From Anaerosalibacter bizertensis (GTDB lineage: Bacteria > Bacillota > Clostridia > Tissierellales > Sporanaerobacteraceae), in the NCBI RefSeq assembly GCF_009696605.1, contig NZ_VULR01000010.1:29026-93025 (forward strand): a stretch of DNA of 64,000 bases, given 5' to 3'. The position numbers and the translations under genes were made by a program. Below the pieces are notes generated by a model. It had not been told where the DNA came from. It did no database searches and saw only the letters and a program-made list of their open reading frames with translations. This document shows, piece by piece, positions 1 through 8,668 of this stretch. The number at the start of each line of letters is the position of its first letter. Positions within the stretch are counted from its first letter, which is position 1.

Positions 1-818
1 CTAAGAAAGTACTCCTTGCAAACAATATAGGAATACTTTGGGATAGTATAAAAGCTGCCCCTATAAGTGAGCTTTCAGTTTTTTCAGCGTGGCTGGGAAT
101 AATAGCTTTTACATTTCAGATATATTTTGATTTCAGTGGGTATTCTGATATGGCTATAGGACTAGGAAAAATGTTCGGATTTAATCTTATGAAAAACTTT
201 GACTATCCCTATATTTCTAAAAGCGTAACCGAATTTTGGAGAAGGTGGCATATTTCTCTTGGTTCTTGGTTTAGGGAATATGTATATATACCTCTTGGTG
301 GCAATAGAGAGGGGAGAGTAAAACAATATAGGAACTTATTTATAGTATGGTTTCTAACAGGACTTTGGCATGGAGCAAATTGGAACTTTATTTTGTGGGG
401 ATTATATTATTGTGGATTTTTGATCATAGAAAAAACTTTTTTACAAAAATGGTTAAAAGATAAACCAGTATTTATCAGCCATATATATACTATTTTAGTA
501 ATAATAGTAGGATGGGTATTTTTTGAATTTGAAGATATAGACAAAGGTATAAGCTTTATTAAAACTATGTTTGGGTTTGGTAATAACCTACTTTATGATG
601 GTAAAGCTATTTACTATTTATATACCAATGCATTACTATTTATAGTATTAGCCATATGTTCTACACCAATTATTGGTTCGAGAATAAAAAGATTAAAAGA
701 TAGCTTAAAATTCAGAGGGAATATAATTATACCTATAATATTTATGGTGCTATTATTTATATGTACAGCTTATCTTGTAGATGAAAGTTATAATCCTTTT
801 CTATATTTTAGGTTTTAA
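1..818 (+). CDS. MBOAT-family O-acyltransferase (AlgI-like), 5' end outside window
   Basis: Membrane-bound O-acyltransferase of the AlgI/PatA/DltB type, expected to move acetyl groups across the membrane onto an exported polysaccharide. The reading frame is open from base 3, so the N-terminal part lies upstream of the window; the Met codon at 150 is internal. Visible hallmarks are the stretch FDFSGYSDMAIGLG, then SVTEFWRRWHISLGSWF and YIPLGGNR, and the conserved histidine in LTGLWHGANW. Several hydrophobic helices follow to the C terminus. The next gene, 18 bp on, encodes a DHHW/AlgX-like protein, the usual partner. The polymer modified cannot be told from sequence. Confidence 0.9.
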   Translation, partial: KKVLLANNIGILWDSIKAAPISELSVFSAWLGIIAFTFQIYFDFSGYSDMAIGLGKMFGFNLMKNFDYPYISKSVTEFWRRWHISLGSWFREYVYIPLGGNREGRVKQYRNLFIVWFLTGLWHGANWNFILWGLYYCGFLIIEKTFLQKWLKDKPVFISHIYTILVIIVGWVFFEFEDIDKGISFIKTMFGFGNNLLYDGKAIYYLYTNALLFIVLAICSTPIIGSRIKRLKDSLKFRGNIIIPIIFMVLLFICTAYLVDESYNPFLYFRF

Positions 819-836
819 AGAGAAAGAGGTGTTATT

Positions 837-1976
837 TTGAAGGAAGATAATAATTCATATAAATACATTATTGGACTAATGCTATTAGGGTATATTGGTA
901 TCATGATATTTACTAATATAATAACTTCAGATAGGGTTTTTTCAGATATGGAAAATAGGAGACTTGAACAGGTGCCTAAATTTTCTTTTGAGAAACTTTC
1001 CAAAGGAGAATTTACATCAAATTTCGAAAAATATACTTCAGATCAGTTTCCTTTTAGAGATTTTTTTATAGGGATAAAGTCAAACTGTGAAAGAATTTTA
1101 GGTAAAAAAGAAAACAACGATGTATTTTTAGGAAAAGATGGATACTTAATGGAAAAGTTTAATAAACCAGATGATGAGAATCTAGAAAGTAAAATTGATA
1201 CAATTAATTCTTTTTCTAGAAACAATCCTAATACCAATAAATATTTTATATTAGTCCCAAATTCAGTTAAAGTTTTAGAAGATAAACTTCCTGCTTTTGC
1301 ACCTGTCGATGATGAACTTTTTTATATAGATAAGGTTAAAAGTAATCTTGATAAAGATATTAAAATTATAGATATATATGATGAGCTTCTTTCTAAGAAA
1401 GATGAGTATATATATTATAAAACAGATCATCATTGGACAAGTAAAGGGGCTTTTTATGCCTATAAAAGATTAGGTGAAAGTATGGGATTTTATCCTCATG
1501 GGAATGACTATTTCGATATAAAAGAGGTTACTGACAGTTTTTATGGATCTCTTTATTCAAAAGGTAGATTTAGAAATATAAAGGGTGATAGCATTGAACT
1601 ATACATTCCTAAAAAAAGTGAAAATTGTACAGTAGAATACTATGATGAGAAAAAGACTTCCAATTCACTATATAATATGGAAAGTCTTAAGGAAAAGGAT
1701 AAATATACTGTTTTTCTCAATGGAAATCATTCATTATTGAAGATAAATACTGATATTTCCAATAGTAAAAAATTATTAATTATAAAAGACTCCTATGCTA
1801 ATAGCCTAGTCCCTTTTTTAACGGGGCACTATAATGAGATATACATGATAGATTTAAGATACTTTAATGAAGATTTAAGCAAGTTTATTAAAGAGAATAA
1901 TATAGATGATACGTTAATTTTATATAATGTTAAAACATTTTTTGAAGATAACTCTATAGAAAAAATTTCATGGTAA
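837..1976 (+). CDS. DHHW-family (AlgX/AlgJ-like) SGNH-type protein
   Basis: 379-residue protein with one N-terminal membrane segment (about residues 10-30) and an extracytoplasmic domain carrying the DHHW signature (KTDHHWTSKGAF), as in AlgX/AlgJ-like acetyltransferase partners. A later segment with LLIIKDSYANSLVPF fits the SGNH-hydrolase serine block. The start is a TTG at 837 behind AGAAAGAGGTG. It is almost certainly cotranscribed with the MBOAT gene just upstream and ends in a strong terminator. By family knowledge the two cooperate in O-acetylating a surface glycan; the substrate is unknown here. Confidence 0.82.
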   Translation: MKEDNNSYKYIIGLMLLGYIGIMIFTNIITSDRVFSDMENRRLEQVPKFSFEKLSKGEFTSNFEKYTSDQFPFRDFFIGIKSNCERILGKKENNDVFLGKDGYLMEKFNKPDDENLESKIDTINSFSRNNPNTNKYFILVPNSVKVLEDKLPAFAPVDDELFYIDKVKSNLDKDIKIIDIYDELLSKKDEYIYYKTDHHWTSKGAFYAYKRLGESMGFYPHGNDYFDIKEVTDSFYGSLYSKGRFRNIKGDSIELYIPKKSENCTVEYYDEKKTSNSLYNMESLKEKDKYTVFLNGNHSLLKINTDISNSKKLLIIKDSYANSLVPFLTGHYNEIYMIDLRYFNEDLSKFIKENNIDDTLILYNVKTFFEDNSIEKISW

Positions 1977-2013
1977 AAAATGTACTGTAATTAAATCACA
2001 GTACATTTTTTTG
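1975..2013 (+). terminator. Intrinsic terminator after the O-acetylation pair
   Basis: Inverted repeat AAAATGTACTGT / ACAGTACATTTT around a 9-base loop, followed by a T run. It overlaps the stop of the upstream gene. Its stem is nearly the same as the one that ends korAB at 4631. Confidence 0.85.
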
Positions 2014-2096
2014 TTTTTCTATAAGACATTAGGGTATAAATTACATTAAGATACAATATAAAGAAAATAGGAATAGAATCATAGGGGGTATAGAAA

Positions 2097-3773
2097 ATGG
2101 ATTATAGTATACTTGTAGGCGGTGAAGCAGGCCAGGGTATGGATACATTTGCTCATATTCTTGAAAGAACTTTAAAACGTCTAGGGTTCTATGTGTTTAA
2201 ACATAATGATTATATGTCCAGAGTAAGAGGAGGACATAATTTTATGCAGGTTAGATTTTCAAATGTACCTATATATACATACAGTTCAAAGGTGGACATT
2301 GTATTTGCATTAAATGATGAAACAGTAGAACTGCATAAATCTAAGTTAAAGGATGAAGGGATAATAGTTTGTGACAATGATATTGGAAAAGATGAAGATG
2401 TGCTACATTTACCTTTAATAGATATATCAAAAGAAGTCAAAGATAGAAGGGTATATACTACTGCAGGTTTAGGAGCTATATTAAAATATTTTGGACTTCC
2501 AGTTGATAGGGCAGAATCTGTATTAAGAGATGAGTTTAAAGAAAGTGCAGCAGAAAGCAATATAAAGGCTTTAAAGAAAGGATATGAAGTAATAGAAAGC
2601 AAATATAATTTAGAACCATCTAAAGATGAAAATATAATAATAAATGGTAATCAAGCCGTAGGTTTAGGAGCTATAGCAGCAGGTTGTAAGTTTTATTGTG
2701 GATATCCTATGACGCCATCATCAGGAGTATTAGAATATATATCTTCTAAGTCTAGGGAAATGGAAATAATGGTTGATCAGGTTGAAGATGAAGTGGCAGC
2801 ACTAAATATGGCATTAGGAGCTTCTTATGCTGGTGTAAGAGCCATGACGGGTTCTTCTGGTGGTGGATTTGCACTGATGGTAGAAGCACTAAGCCTTGCA
2901 GGAATAATAGAAACTCCAGTAGTTGTTATAAATGTACAAAGGCCAGGACCGGCTACAGGATTTCCAACTAGGACAGAGCAAGCAGATCTTAGATTTATGA
3001 TTCATGCTGGCCATGGTGAATTTCCAAGAATGATTATAGCACTTAGAGATCCTGAAGATGCATTTTATCAAACAGCTAGAGCATTTAATTTAGCAGAAAA
3101 ATATCAGATACCAGTACTTCTAATGAGCGATCAACATCTAGCAGACTATACAAGAACTATGAAACCTTTTGATTTTAGCAAAATAAATATAGAAAGACAT
3201 ATTTCTGGAGCCGAAGCAGTAACTGATGAAGAGTATAAAAGATATAAATATACAGGAAATGGCATTTCACCTAGATTGATACCTGGAAAAGTTCCGGGAC
3301 AAGTAGTACTTGTAGACAGTGATGAACATGATGAGCGAGGAAATATAACAGAAAGTGCTGAAACAAGAATAAATATGGTAAACAAAAGATTAAAGAAATT
3401 TGAGGCATTGAAAGAAGAAGTTGAAGAGCCTTGGTTAATAGGAACAGAAGAACCAGAAAATCTTATTGTGTGCTGGGGTTCTACTTATGGTGCTGTAAGA
3501 GAAGCAGTAGAGAGATTAAATGGGGAAGGGGTATCTGTAGGAGCATTGGTATATGGAGATATATGGCCACTACCGACTAAGCGATTATTGGAAATGAATA
3601 AGTATGCAAAAAAAATTATAGACATAGAACAAAATGCCACAGGGCAACTTGATAGTCTCATAAGGGAAGAAGCACTTATAAAATGTAGCCATAAAGTACT
3701 GAAATATGATGGCCGACCATTTAGTGGAGACGAGATATATGAGAGGCTAAAGGGGGTTATAGATAATGAGTAA
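2097..3773 (+). CDS. korA: 2-oxoacid:ferredoxin oxidoreductase, fused gamma-alpha subunit
   Basis: 558-residue subunit of a 2-oxoacid:acceptor oxidoreductase that oxidatively decarboxylates a 2-oxoacid (2-oxoglutarate or a similar acid) to its acyl-CoA and reduces ferredoxin. Residues 1-185 are the gamma domain (VGGEAGQGMDT at residues 7-17) and the rest is the alpha domain, with GYPMTPSSGVLEYI and GSSGGGFALM. The gamma-alpha fusion is standard for the two-subunit KorAB type. It overlaps korB by 8 bp, so translation is coupled. In an amino-acid fermenter it could serve glutamate or other deaminated acids; substrate choice cannot be read from the sequence. Confidence 0.92.
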   Translation: MDYSILVGGEAGQGMDTFAHILERTLKRLGFYVFKHNDYMSRVRGGHNFMQVRFSNVPIYTYSSKVDIVFALNDETVELHKSKLKDEGIIVCDNDIGKDEDVLHLPLIDISKEVKDRRVYTTAGLGAILKYFGLPVDRAESVLRDEFKESAAESNIKALKKGYEVIESKYNLEPSKDENIIINGNQAVGLGAIAAGCKFYCGYPMTPSSGVLEYISSKSREMEIMVDQVEDEVAALNMALGASYAGVRAMTGSSGGGFALMVEALSLAGIIETPVVVINVQRPGPATGFPTRTEQADLRFMIHAGHGEFPRMIIALRDPEDAFYQTARAFNLAEKYQIPVLLMSDQHLADYTRTMKPFDFSKINIERHISGAEAVTDEEYKRYKYTGNGISPRLIPGKVPGQVVLVDSDEHDERGNITESAETRINMVNKRLKKFEALKEEVEEPWLIGTEEPENLIVCWGSTYGAVREAVERLNGEGVSVGALVYGDIWPLPTKRLLEMNKYAKKIIDIEQNATGQLDSLIREEALIKCSHKVLKYDGRPFSGDEIYERLKGVIDNE

Positions 3774-4617
3774 GCATGAATTTAAACTATATGAACCAGC
3801 ATGGTGTCCTGGATGTGGGAATTTTGGTATAAGAACTGCATTAAAGCAAGCTTTAGAAGAATTAGGTTTAAAACCTCATGAAGTAGTTATATCTTCAGGA
3901 ATAGGACAGGCAGCAAAAATGCCCCATTATATAAAAGTAAATGGATTTAATGGTCTTCATGGTAGAGCATTACCTCCAGCTATAGGCATAAAAATGTCAA
4001 ATAAAGATTTAAAAGTAATTGTAGAATCAGGTGATGGGGATAGCTATGGTGAAGGTGGAAATCATTTTATTCATACAATAAGGCGTAATATAGATATAGC
4101 CCATTTTGTACATGATAACCAAATATATGGTTTAACTAAAGGTCAAGGCTCACCTACTACTGCAATGGGTCAAAAAACCACATTACAATTTGATGGAGTA
4201 AAAGTAGAGCAGTTAAATCCTCTGGCACTAGCTATGACTATGGGAGCAGGTTTTGTTGCAAGAGGATTTTCAGGAGATATTCCACATTTAGTTGAAATTA
4301 TGAAAGAAGCAATAAACTATAAAGGGTATGCTTTAGTAGATATACTTCAACCTTGTGTAGTTTGGAATAAAGTAAATACCTTTGCTTGGTACAAAAAAAG
4401 GGTATATCATCTTCCTGAAGACTATGATTATACAAATAAAGAGGAAGCTTTTAAAAAGGCTATGGAATTTGGAGATAGAATACCTACAGGTATAATATAT
4501 AAAGTAGACAAAGAAACTTATGATGATAAATTTGATTTTATAAAGAATGGAAAACCTCTTGTAGATAGAGAGCTTAATCCAATGGATGCAGAAAAATTAC
4601 TTGAAGAGTTTGTATAA
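3766..4617 (+). CDS. korB: 2-oxoacid:ferredoxin oxidoreductase, beta subunit
   Basis: 283-residue thiamine-diphosphate-binding beta subunit. Residues 13-19 (WCPGCGN) hold two of the cysteines for a 4Fe-4S cluster. GDGD at 89-92 and the downstream VHDNQIYGLTKGQ form the ThDP/Mg site. It is translationally coupled to korA through an 8-bp overlap and ends at a terminator. No separate ferredoxin-like delta subunit is present, as expected for this two-subunit class. Confidence 0.93.
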   Translation: MSKHEFKLYEPAWCPGCGNFGIRTALKQALEELGLKPHEVVISSGIGQAAKMPHYIKVNGFNGLHGRALPPAIGIKMSNKDLKVIVESGDGDSYGEGGNHFIHTIRRNIDIAHFVHDNQIYGLTKGQGSPTTAMGQKTTLQFDGVKVEQLNPLALAMTMGAGFVARGFSGDIPHLVEIMKEAINYKGYALVDILQPCVVWNKVNTFAWYKKRVYHLPEDYDYTNKEEAFKKAMEFGDRIPTGIIYKVDKETYDDKFDFIKNGKPLVDRELNPMDAEKLLEEFV

Positions 4618-4630
4618 AAAATAGATATTT

Positions 4631-4670
4631 AAAAATGTACTGCCATTTAAATTGCAGTACATTTTTTATT
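4631..4670 (+). terminator. Intrinsic terminator of korAB
   Basis: Stem AAAAATGTACTGC / GCAGTACATTTTT with an AT-rich loop, followed by TTATT. The stem is almost identical to that at 1975-2013 on the other side of korAB. Confidence 0.85.
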
Positions 4671-4729
4671 GGGAATTATAATTTCATAAAATAAGAACAA
4701 ATGAAGCAATATATTAGCAGGGTGATGAT

Positions 4730-5446
4730 ATGGGGAGCAAAAATTATAGATCATTAATTGTTAAAATTTCACTAATAATAATTAGCATATTATATGCATT
4801 GTTTATATATATAGATATTTTTGATGGCAAATTTACAATATCCTTAGACAGGATTAAATATATATGTATAGTACTATGTTTTTTAATATCTCTTCTTACA
4901 GGTAAAGATGCATTAAATAAAAGGGATTTATGTCTGCTCCAACTAGGATTGTTTTTCACTGTTATTGCAGATTTCTTTCTTATAATCCTTGTAAATAATG
5001 TTTTAGGAGTAGTGTCTTTTTGTTTTACTCAGATATTTTATTCTATTAGATATAGAAGTGGGGAGTTTAAACTGGTACTTAAAAATTCTATAATTATATT
5101 TTTATTAGTATCAATATTTTATTTAACAACAAATCATTTCATTGTAGATATGGATATTTTAATTGGTGTATCTTTATATTATTCAATATTTTTAATAAGC
5201 AATGTTGTGAAGTCAATAAAAATTTGTAAATATAATTTATATCCAAGCCCAAATAAGTACATGATAGCTATAGGAATGATACTATTCCTTTTATGTGATA
5301 TAAATGTTGCCCTTCGCAGCATATCAGGAGATATATATTCTCTATGGAATATTGCAGATTTATATACCAATATATTTTCTTCACTAGTTTGGATTTTCTA
5401 TATTCCGTCCCAAGTACTACTTTCATTAAGTGGATATAGATTTTAA
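4730..5446 (+). CDS. Polytopic membrane protein, YhhN/TMEM86 (lysoplasmalogenase)-like
   Basis: 238-residue protein with about seven or eight hydrophobic helices and no signal peptide. The segment from about residue 62 (KRDLCLLQLGLFFTVIADFF, then a glycine and SFCFTQIFYSIRY) resembles the conserved RD...GLxFxxxAD...FxxxQxxY pattern of the YhhN family. A second matching element is FLLCDINVALR near residue 185. Family members hydrolyse lysoplasmalogen. The match is from memory of the motif only, so the function is tentative. It stands alone between two operons, with ribosome site AGGGTGATG. Confidence 0.5.
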   Translation: MGSKNYRSLIVKISLIIISILYALFIYIDIFDGKFTISLDRIKYICIVLCFLISLLTGKDALNKRDLCLLQLGLFFTVIADFFLIILVNNVLGVVSFCFTQIFYSIRYRSGEFKLVLKNSIIIFLLVSIFYLTTNHFIVDMDILIGVSLYYSIFLISNVVKSIKICKYNLYPSPNKYMIAIGMILFLLCDINVALRSISGDIYSLWNIADLYTNIFSSLVWIFYIPSQVLLSLSGYRF

Positions 5447-5553
5447 GATTTTAATTTTGTTGGATAGCTGCAGATATTAACAAACAATAGTATAATATAA
5501 TGTATTAGCGATATATGTCGTAATATAAGTTTATAGGAATGGAGATGAAAAAG

Positions 5554-6585
5554 ATGTTTAAAAAAGATGAATTAGAATCAATTGTTTTAGATTATATGGA
5601 AGAGGAAAATATTCCAGGTTTAGCATTAGGATTGGTAAAGGATAGAAAGATATTATATACTAATGGATTTGGAGTAAAAAATATTAATAAAGATGAAAAA
5701 ATTACTGAGGAAACTATTTTTCATATGGCATCAATTTCTAAAACTTTTGTTGCTACAGCAATTATGCAATTATATGAAAGAGGAAAACTAGATATTTATA
5801 AACCTGTTATAGATTATATACCATATTTTAAGCTTGCAGATAAACGCTATAAAGAGATAACTATTCAACAAATGTTAAGCCATTTATCTGGTATGCCAGA
5901 TGTGGAAGATTATGAATGGGACAACCCACAGTATGATGACAATGCACTAGAAAGATATGTAAAAAGTCTTGATGATATAAAATTAATGTGGGAACCAGGA
6001 GAAAAATTTTCTTATAGTAATATAACATATGAAATTCTAGGAGATATTATATCAAAAGTTTCTGGAATGACTTTTGAAAAATATATGAAGGAAAATATAC
6101 TAAACCCTTTGGAAATGAATAATAGTACTTATTTGAAACAAGATGTTCCAAAAGGTTCCCTTGTTAGTCCTCATATAAGAAATAAAAGTGGAGAAATAGA
6201 AGTAAGCAATATATTCCCTTATAATAGGATTCATGGACCTAGTTCTACACTTTATTCAAATGCACTTGAAATATGTAATTATATTATTGCATACATGAAT
6301 AAGGGAAGATACAATGGAAAAGAAATTTTTAAAGAAGAGACATATTTGAAAATGATAAAACCATATAAAGAAATTGGACGAGGAAATAAAAAGATAGGAC
6401 TAGGATGGTTTATAGAAAATAATGGTGAAGACAAGGATATAAAGATCATGCATAGTGGTGAAGATATAGGTTTTAGAAGCAATCTTATTATACAACCAGA
6501 GGCGGGGAAGGCTATTATCGTTATGTCTAATTATAGATGTAGAGGAATATCTGCTTTTTCTAAGACAATTTTAGATATTATTTAA
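5554..6585 (+). CDS. Serine hydrolase, beta-lactamase class C / EstB family
   Basis: About 343 residues of the beta-lactamase-related (Pfam Beta-lactamase) fold. Catalytic motifs are SxxK at 60-63 (SISK), Tyr-Ser-Asn at 154-156, and HSG at 300-302 in place of the KTG box. No signal peptide or transmembrane segment is evident, so it is probably cytoplasmic and an esterase or peptidase rather than a resistance enzyme. Met codons at 5539 and 5545 lie upstream, but GGAG at 5541 sits 9 bases before ATG 5554, which I take as the start. mtnN follows after 19 bp and is probably cotranscribed. The substrate is unknown. Confidence 0.82.
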   Translation: MFKKDELESIVLDYMEEENIPGLALGLVKDRKILYTNGFGVKNINKDEKITEETIFHMASISKTFVATAIMQLYERGKLDIYKPVIDYIPYFKLADKRYKEITIQQMLSHLSGMPDVEDYEWDNPQYDDNALERYVKSLDDIKLMWEPGEKFSYSNITYEILGDIISKVSGMTFEKYMKENILNPLEMNNSTYLKQDVPKGSLVSPHIRNKSGEIEVSNIFPYNRIHGPSSTLYSNALEICNYIIAYMNKGRYNGKEIFKEETYLKMIKPYKEIGRGNKKIGLGWFIENNGEDKDIKIMHSGEDIGFRSNLIIQPEAGKAIIVMSNYRCRGISAFSKTILDII

Positions 6586-6604
6586 ATATAGCTGGAGGTT
6601 TTAT

Positions 6605-7294
6605 ATGGATACTGTAGGAATAATTGGGGCTATGGAGTTGGAAATTAAATTATTAAAAGAGAAAATGTATATAGAAAGGAAAGAAACTATAGCAGGTTTT
6701 AATTATTATATTGGTAGAATTGAAGAAAAAAATGTAATAGTGACTTGTTGTGGTGTGGGAAAGGTAAATGCAGCATCTTGTACACAAGCTTTAATAGACA
6801 ATTTTAATGTAGATTGCATTGTAAATACAGGAATAGCTGGTGGATTATATAGTGAAGTAAAAATATGTGATGTAGTTATATCGAAGGATGTTACATATCA
6901 TGACGTAGATAAAAGGCAGATGAAAAATTGTTTTCCATTTAAAGAATACTTTGAAGGAAATGAAAAATTAATTGAATTAGCAATAAAAGCGTGTAAACAG
7001 TATAAACACAATAATTATAAATACCATATAGGTAGGATTGTTAGTGGAGAAAGTTTTATATCAAATAGTGAAATGAAGAAAAGTATAATAGAAGAATACT
7101 CACCATATTGTGTTGAAATGGAAGGAGCAGCTATTGGACATGTATCTTATATAAATAATATACCTTTTGTTGTTATAAGATGTATATCTGATAATGCAGA
7201 TGATGAAGCAAATATAAATTATAATGATTTTGAAAAGATTTCGGCAGAACATTCAGCTAATATAGTATTTAACATGATGAAAATAATTGATTAG
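6605..7294 (+). CDS. mtnN: 5'-methylthioadenosine/S-adenosylhomocysteine nucleosidase
   Basis: 229-residue nucleosidase that cleaves adenine from methylthioadenosine and S-adenosylhomocysteine in methyl-cycle recycling. The family pattern is complete: IGAMELEIKLL at the N terminus, GVGKVNAA, NTGIAGG, the purine/ribose-binding VEMEGAAI and the catalytic aspartate in CISDNADDEA. Length is normal for the family. The ribosome site is GGAGGTTTTAT. It follows the serine hydrolase by 19 bp and is closed by a terminator. Confidence 0.93.
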   Translation: MDTVGIIGAMELEIKLLKEKMYIERKETIAGFNYYIGRIEEKNVIVTCCGVGKVNAASCTQALIDNFNVDCIVNTGIAGGLYSEVKICDVVISKDVTYHDVDKRQMKNCFPFKEYFEGNEKLIELAIKACKQYKHNNYKYHIGRIVSGESFISNSEMKKSIIEEYSPYCVEMEGAAIGHVSYINNIPFVVIRCISDNADDEANINYNDFEKISAEHSANIVFNMMKIID

Positions 7295-7334
7295 CTATTT
7301 AATAAAAAAATATAATGGGAAATTTTCTGACCAC

Positions 7335-7366
7335 AAAAAGCATCTATTTAAAATAGATGCTTTTTA
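7335..7366 (+). terminator. Intrinsic terminator of mtnN
   Basis: Perfect stem AAAAAGCATCTATTT / AAATAGATGCTTTTT with a minimal loop, ending in T residues. Confidence 0.88.
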
Positions 7367-7525
7367 TTATTAGGATTTTAATGTAAATTTATTAATAACA
7401 TGTTTCTTATATCATATATATGTTTTTATTGCCTAAAACTGAAAGGGTTAAAATAAAAATCATGGGAAAACTTTTAATGAAGATTAAATTTTAATTAAAC
7501 TAAGTATTATTTCATGGAGGTAGAT

Positions 7526-8470
7526 ATGAAGAATAAATCTAAATTAAAGGTTTTTCTAACTTTCTTTCTAATAGTTTTTATGGTAGTTAATTTTATAGGC
7601 TTCTCCATAGGTAATTTTTGCCATAAGCAAATGTGTCTTAGACGAGGAGTAGACAATGATACTGCTCGCACAGTATCAAAAATTTTGGGAGGAAATAAAA
7701 AGTATGATGAAGAGAGTGTTAGCATAAAAACAACACAAGGATATAAATTAAGTGGGACATATATAAAAAATCCAAAGGAAACTAAAGATACTATGATATT
7801 GGTACATGGTCTTGCTAGGACAAGAAAAAGCATGCTTTCTACTGCAAGGCTATACTTAGATAAAGGGTTTAATGTATTGGTATATGATTCAAGAAACAAT
7901 GGTGAAAGTGAAGGAAAAGATACAACATATGGACATTTTGAAAGATATGATTTAGATGATTGGGTACATTATATTTCGAAGAAAAACCCTGGAGGTAATA
8001 TAGGAGTACATGGTAGGTCTATGGGAGCAGCAACTGCTCTTATGCATTCAGAACTCAATGAAAAGCATAGGAAAGTAAAATTTTATATTTCAGATTGTTC
8101 TTATTCTGACTTGAAAGATGAATTTCTGTATGTTGGAGAAAAGGGAAAATTATCTATACCTTTGGAAGCTATAGCATTTTGTGCAAGCACAGTTACAAAA
8201 TTGAAATCTAATTTTAAATATAGCGATGTTTCACCTAAAAAATCAGTTCAAAATGTAAGTACACCAATAATGTTTATTCACGGTGCACAAGATGAACTTG
8301 TACCAGTTTCTATGTGTAAGGAGTTATTTGATTCAAAGAATAAGGGTTTAAAAGAAATATATATAGCAGAAAATGCAGGTCATGGTGAAAGCTTTAAAAA
8401 TAATAGAGAAGAATATAAAGAAAGGGTATATGAATTTGTAGATGCTGTTTTAAGTAAAAATGGAAAATAA
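7526..8470 (+). CDS. Membrane-anchored alpha/beta hydrolase
   Basis: 314-residue alpha/beta hydrolase with a single N-terminal membrane helix (about residues 8-32), so the catalytic domain probably faces outward. The nucleophile elbow is GRSMGA with Ser165. HGLARTRKSM supplies the oxyanion region, and the acid and base are in GAQDELVP and NAGHGES. It resembles the YqkD-type or BAAT/prolyl-oligopeptidase-like hydrolases of Firmicutes; the substrate is unknown. ATG 7526 is preferred because GGAGG at 7516 lies just before it; the upstream ATG 7514 would include the ribosome site within the gene. Confidence 0.82.
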   Translation: MKNKSKLKVFLTFFLIVFMVVNFIGFSIGNFCHKQMCLRRGVDNDTARTVSKILGGNKKYDEESVSIKTTQGYKLSGTYIKNPKETKDTMILVHGLARTRKSMLSTARLYLDKGFNVLVYDSRNNGESEGKDTTYGHFERYDLDDWVHYISKKNPGGNIGVHGRSMGAATALMHSELNEKHRKVKFYISDCSYSDLKDEFLYVGEKGKLSIPLEAIAFCASTVTKLKSNFKYSDVSPKKSVQNVSTPIMFIHGAQDELVPVSMCKELFDSKNKGLKEIYIAENAGHGESFKNNREEYKERVYEFVDAVLSKNGK

Positions 8471-8506
8471 AATTCCTGTGGAAATAACACAGGAATTTTA
8501 TTTTTT
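8469..8506 (+). terminator. Intrinsic terminator of the alpha/beta hydrolase gene
   Basis: Stem AAAATTCCTGTG / CACAGGAATTTT with a 7-base loop, followed by a long T run. Confidence 0.88.
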
Positions 8507-8598
8507 ATATAACTAAAAAGTAAATCCCAATTATCATTAGTATATTTTCTATCCTTTTTAATAATATTAGTTTAATCATAAAAATAAATATTACTTCA

Positions 8599-8627
8599 TT
8601 GCAAATATTGGAAATTTTTTATACAAT
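8599..8627 (+). promoter_or_regulatory. Candidate sigma-A promoter for lplA-lipA
   Basis: TTGCAA (8599-8604) and TACAAT (8622-8627) are separated by exactly 17 bases and lie about 40 bp before the lplA start. Confidence 0.45.
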
Positions 8628-8668
8628 GAAATAAAAGAAGACCGTCTAATTAGGAGTGTGAAAGCAAT

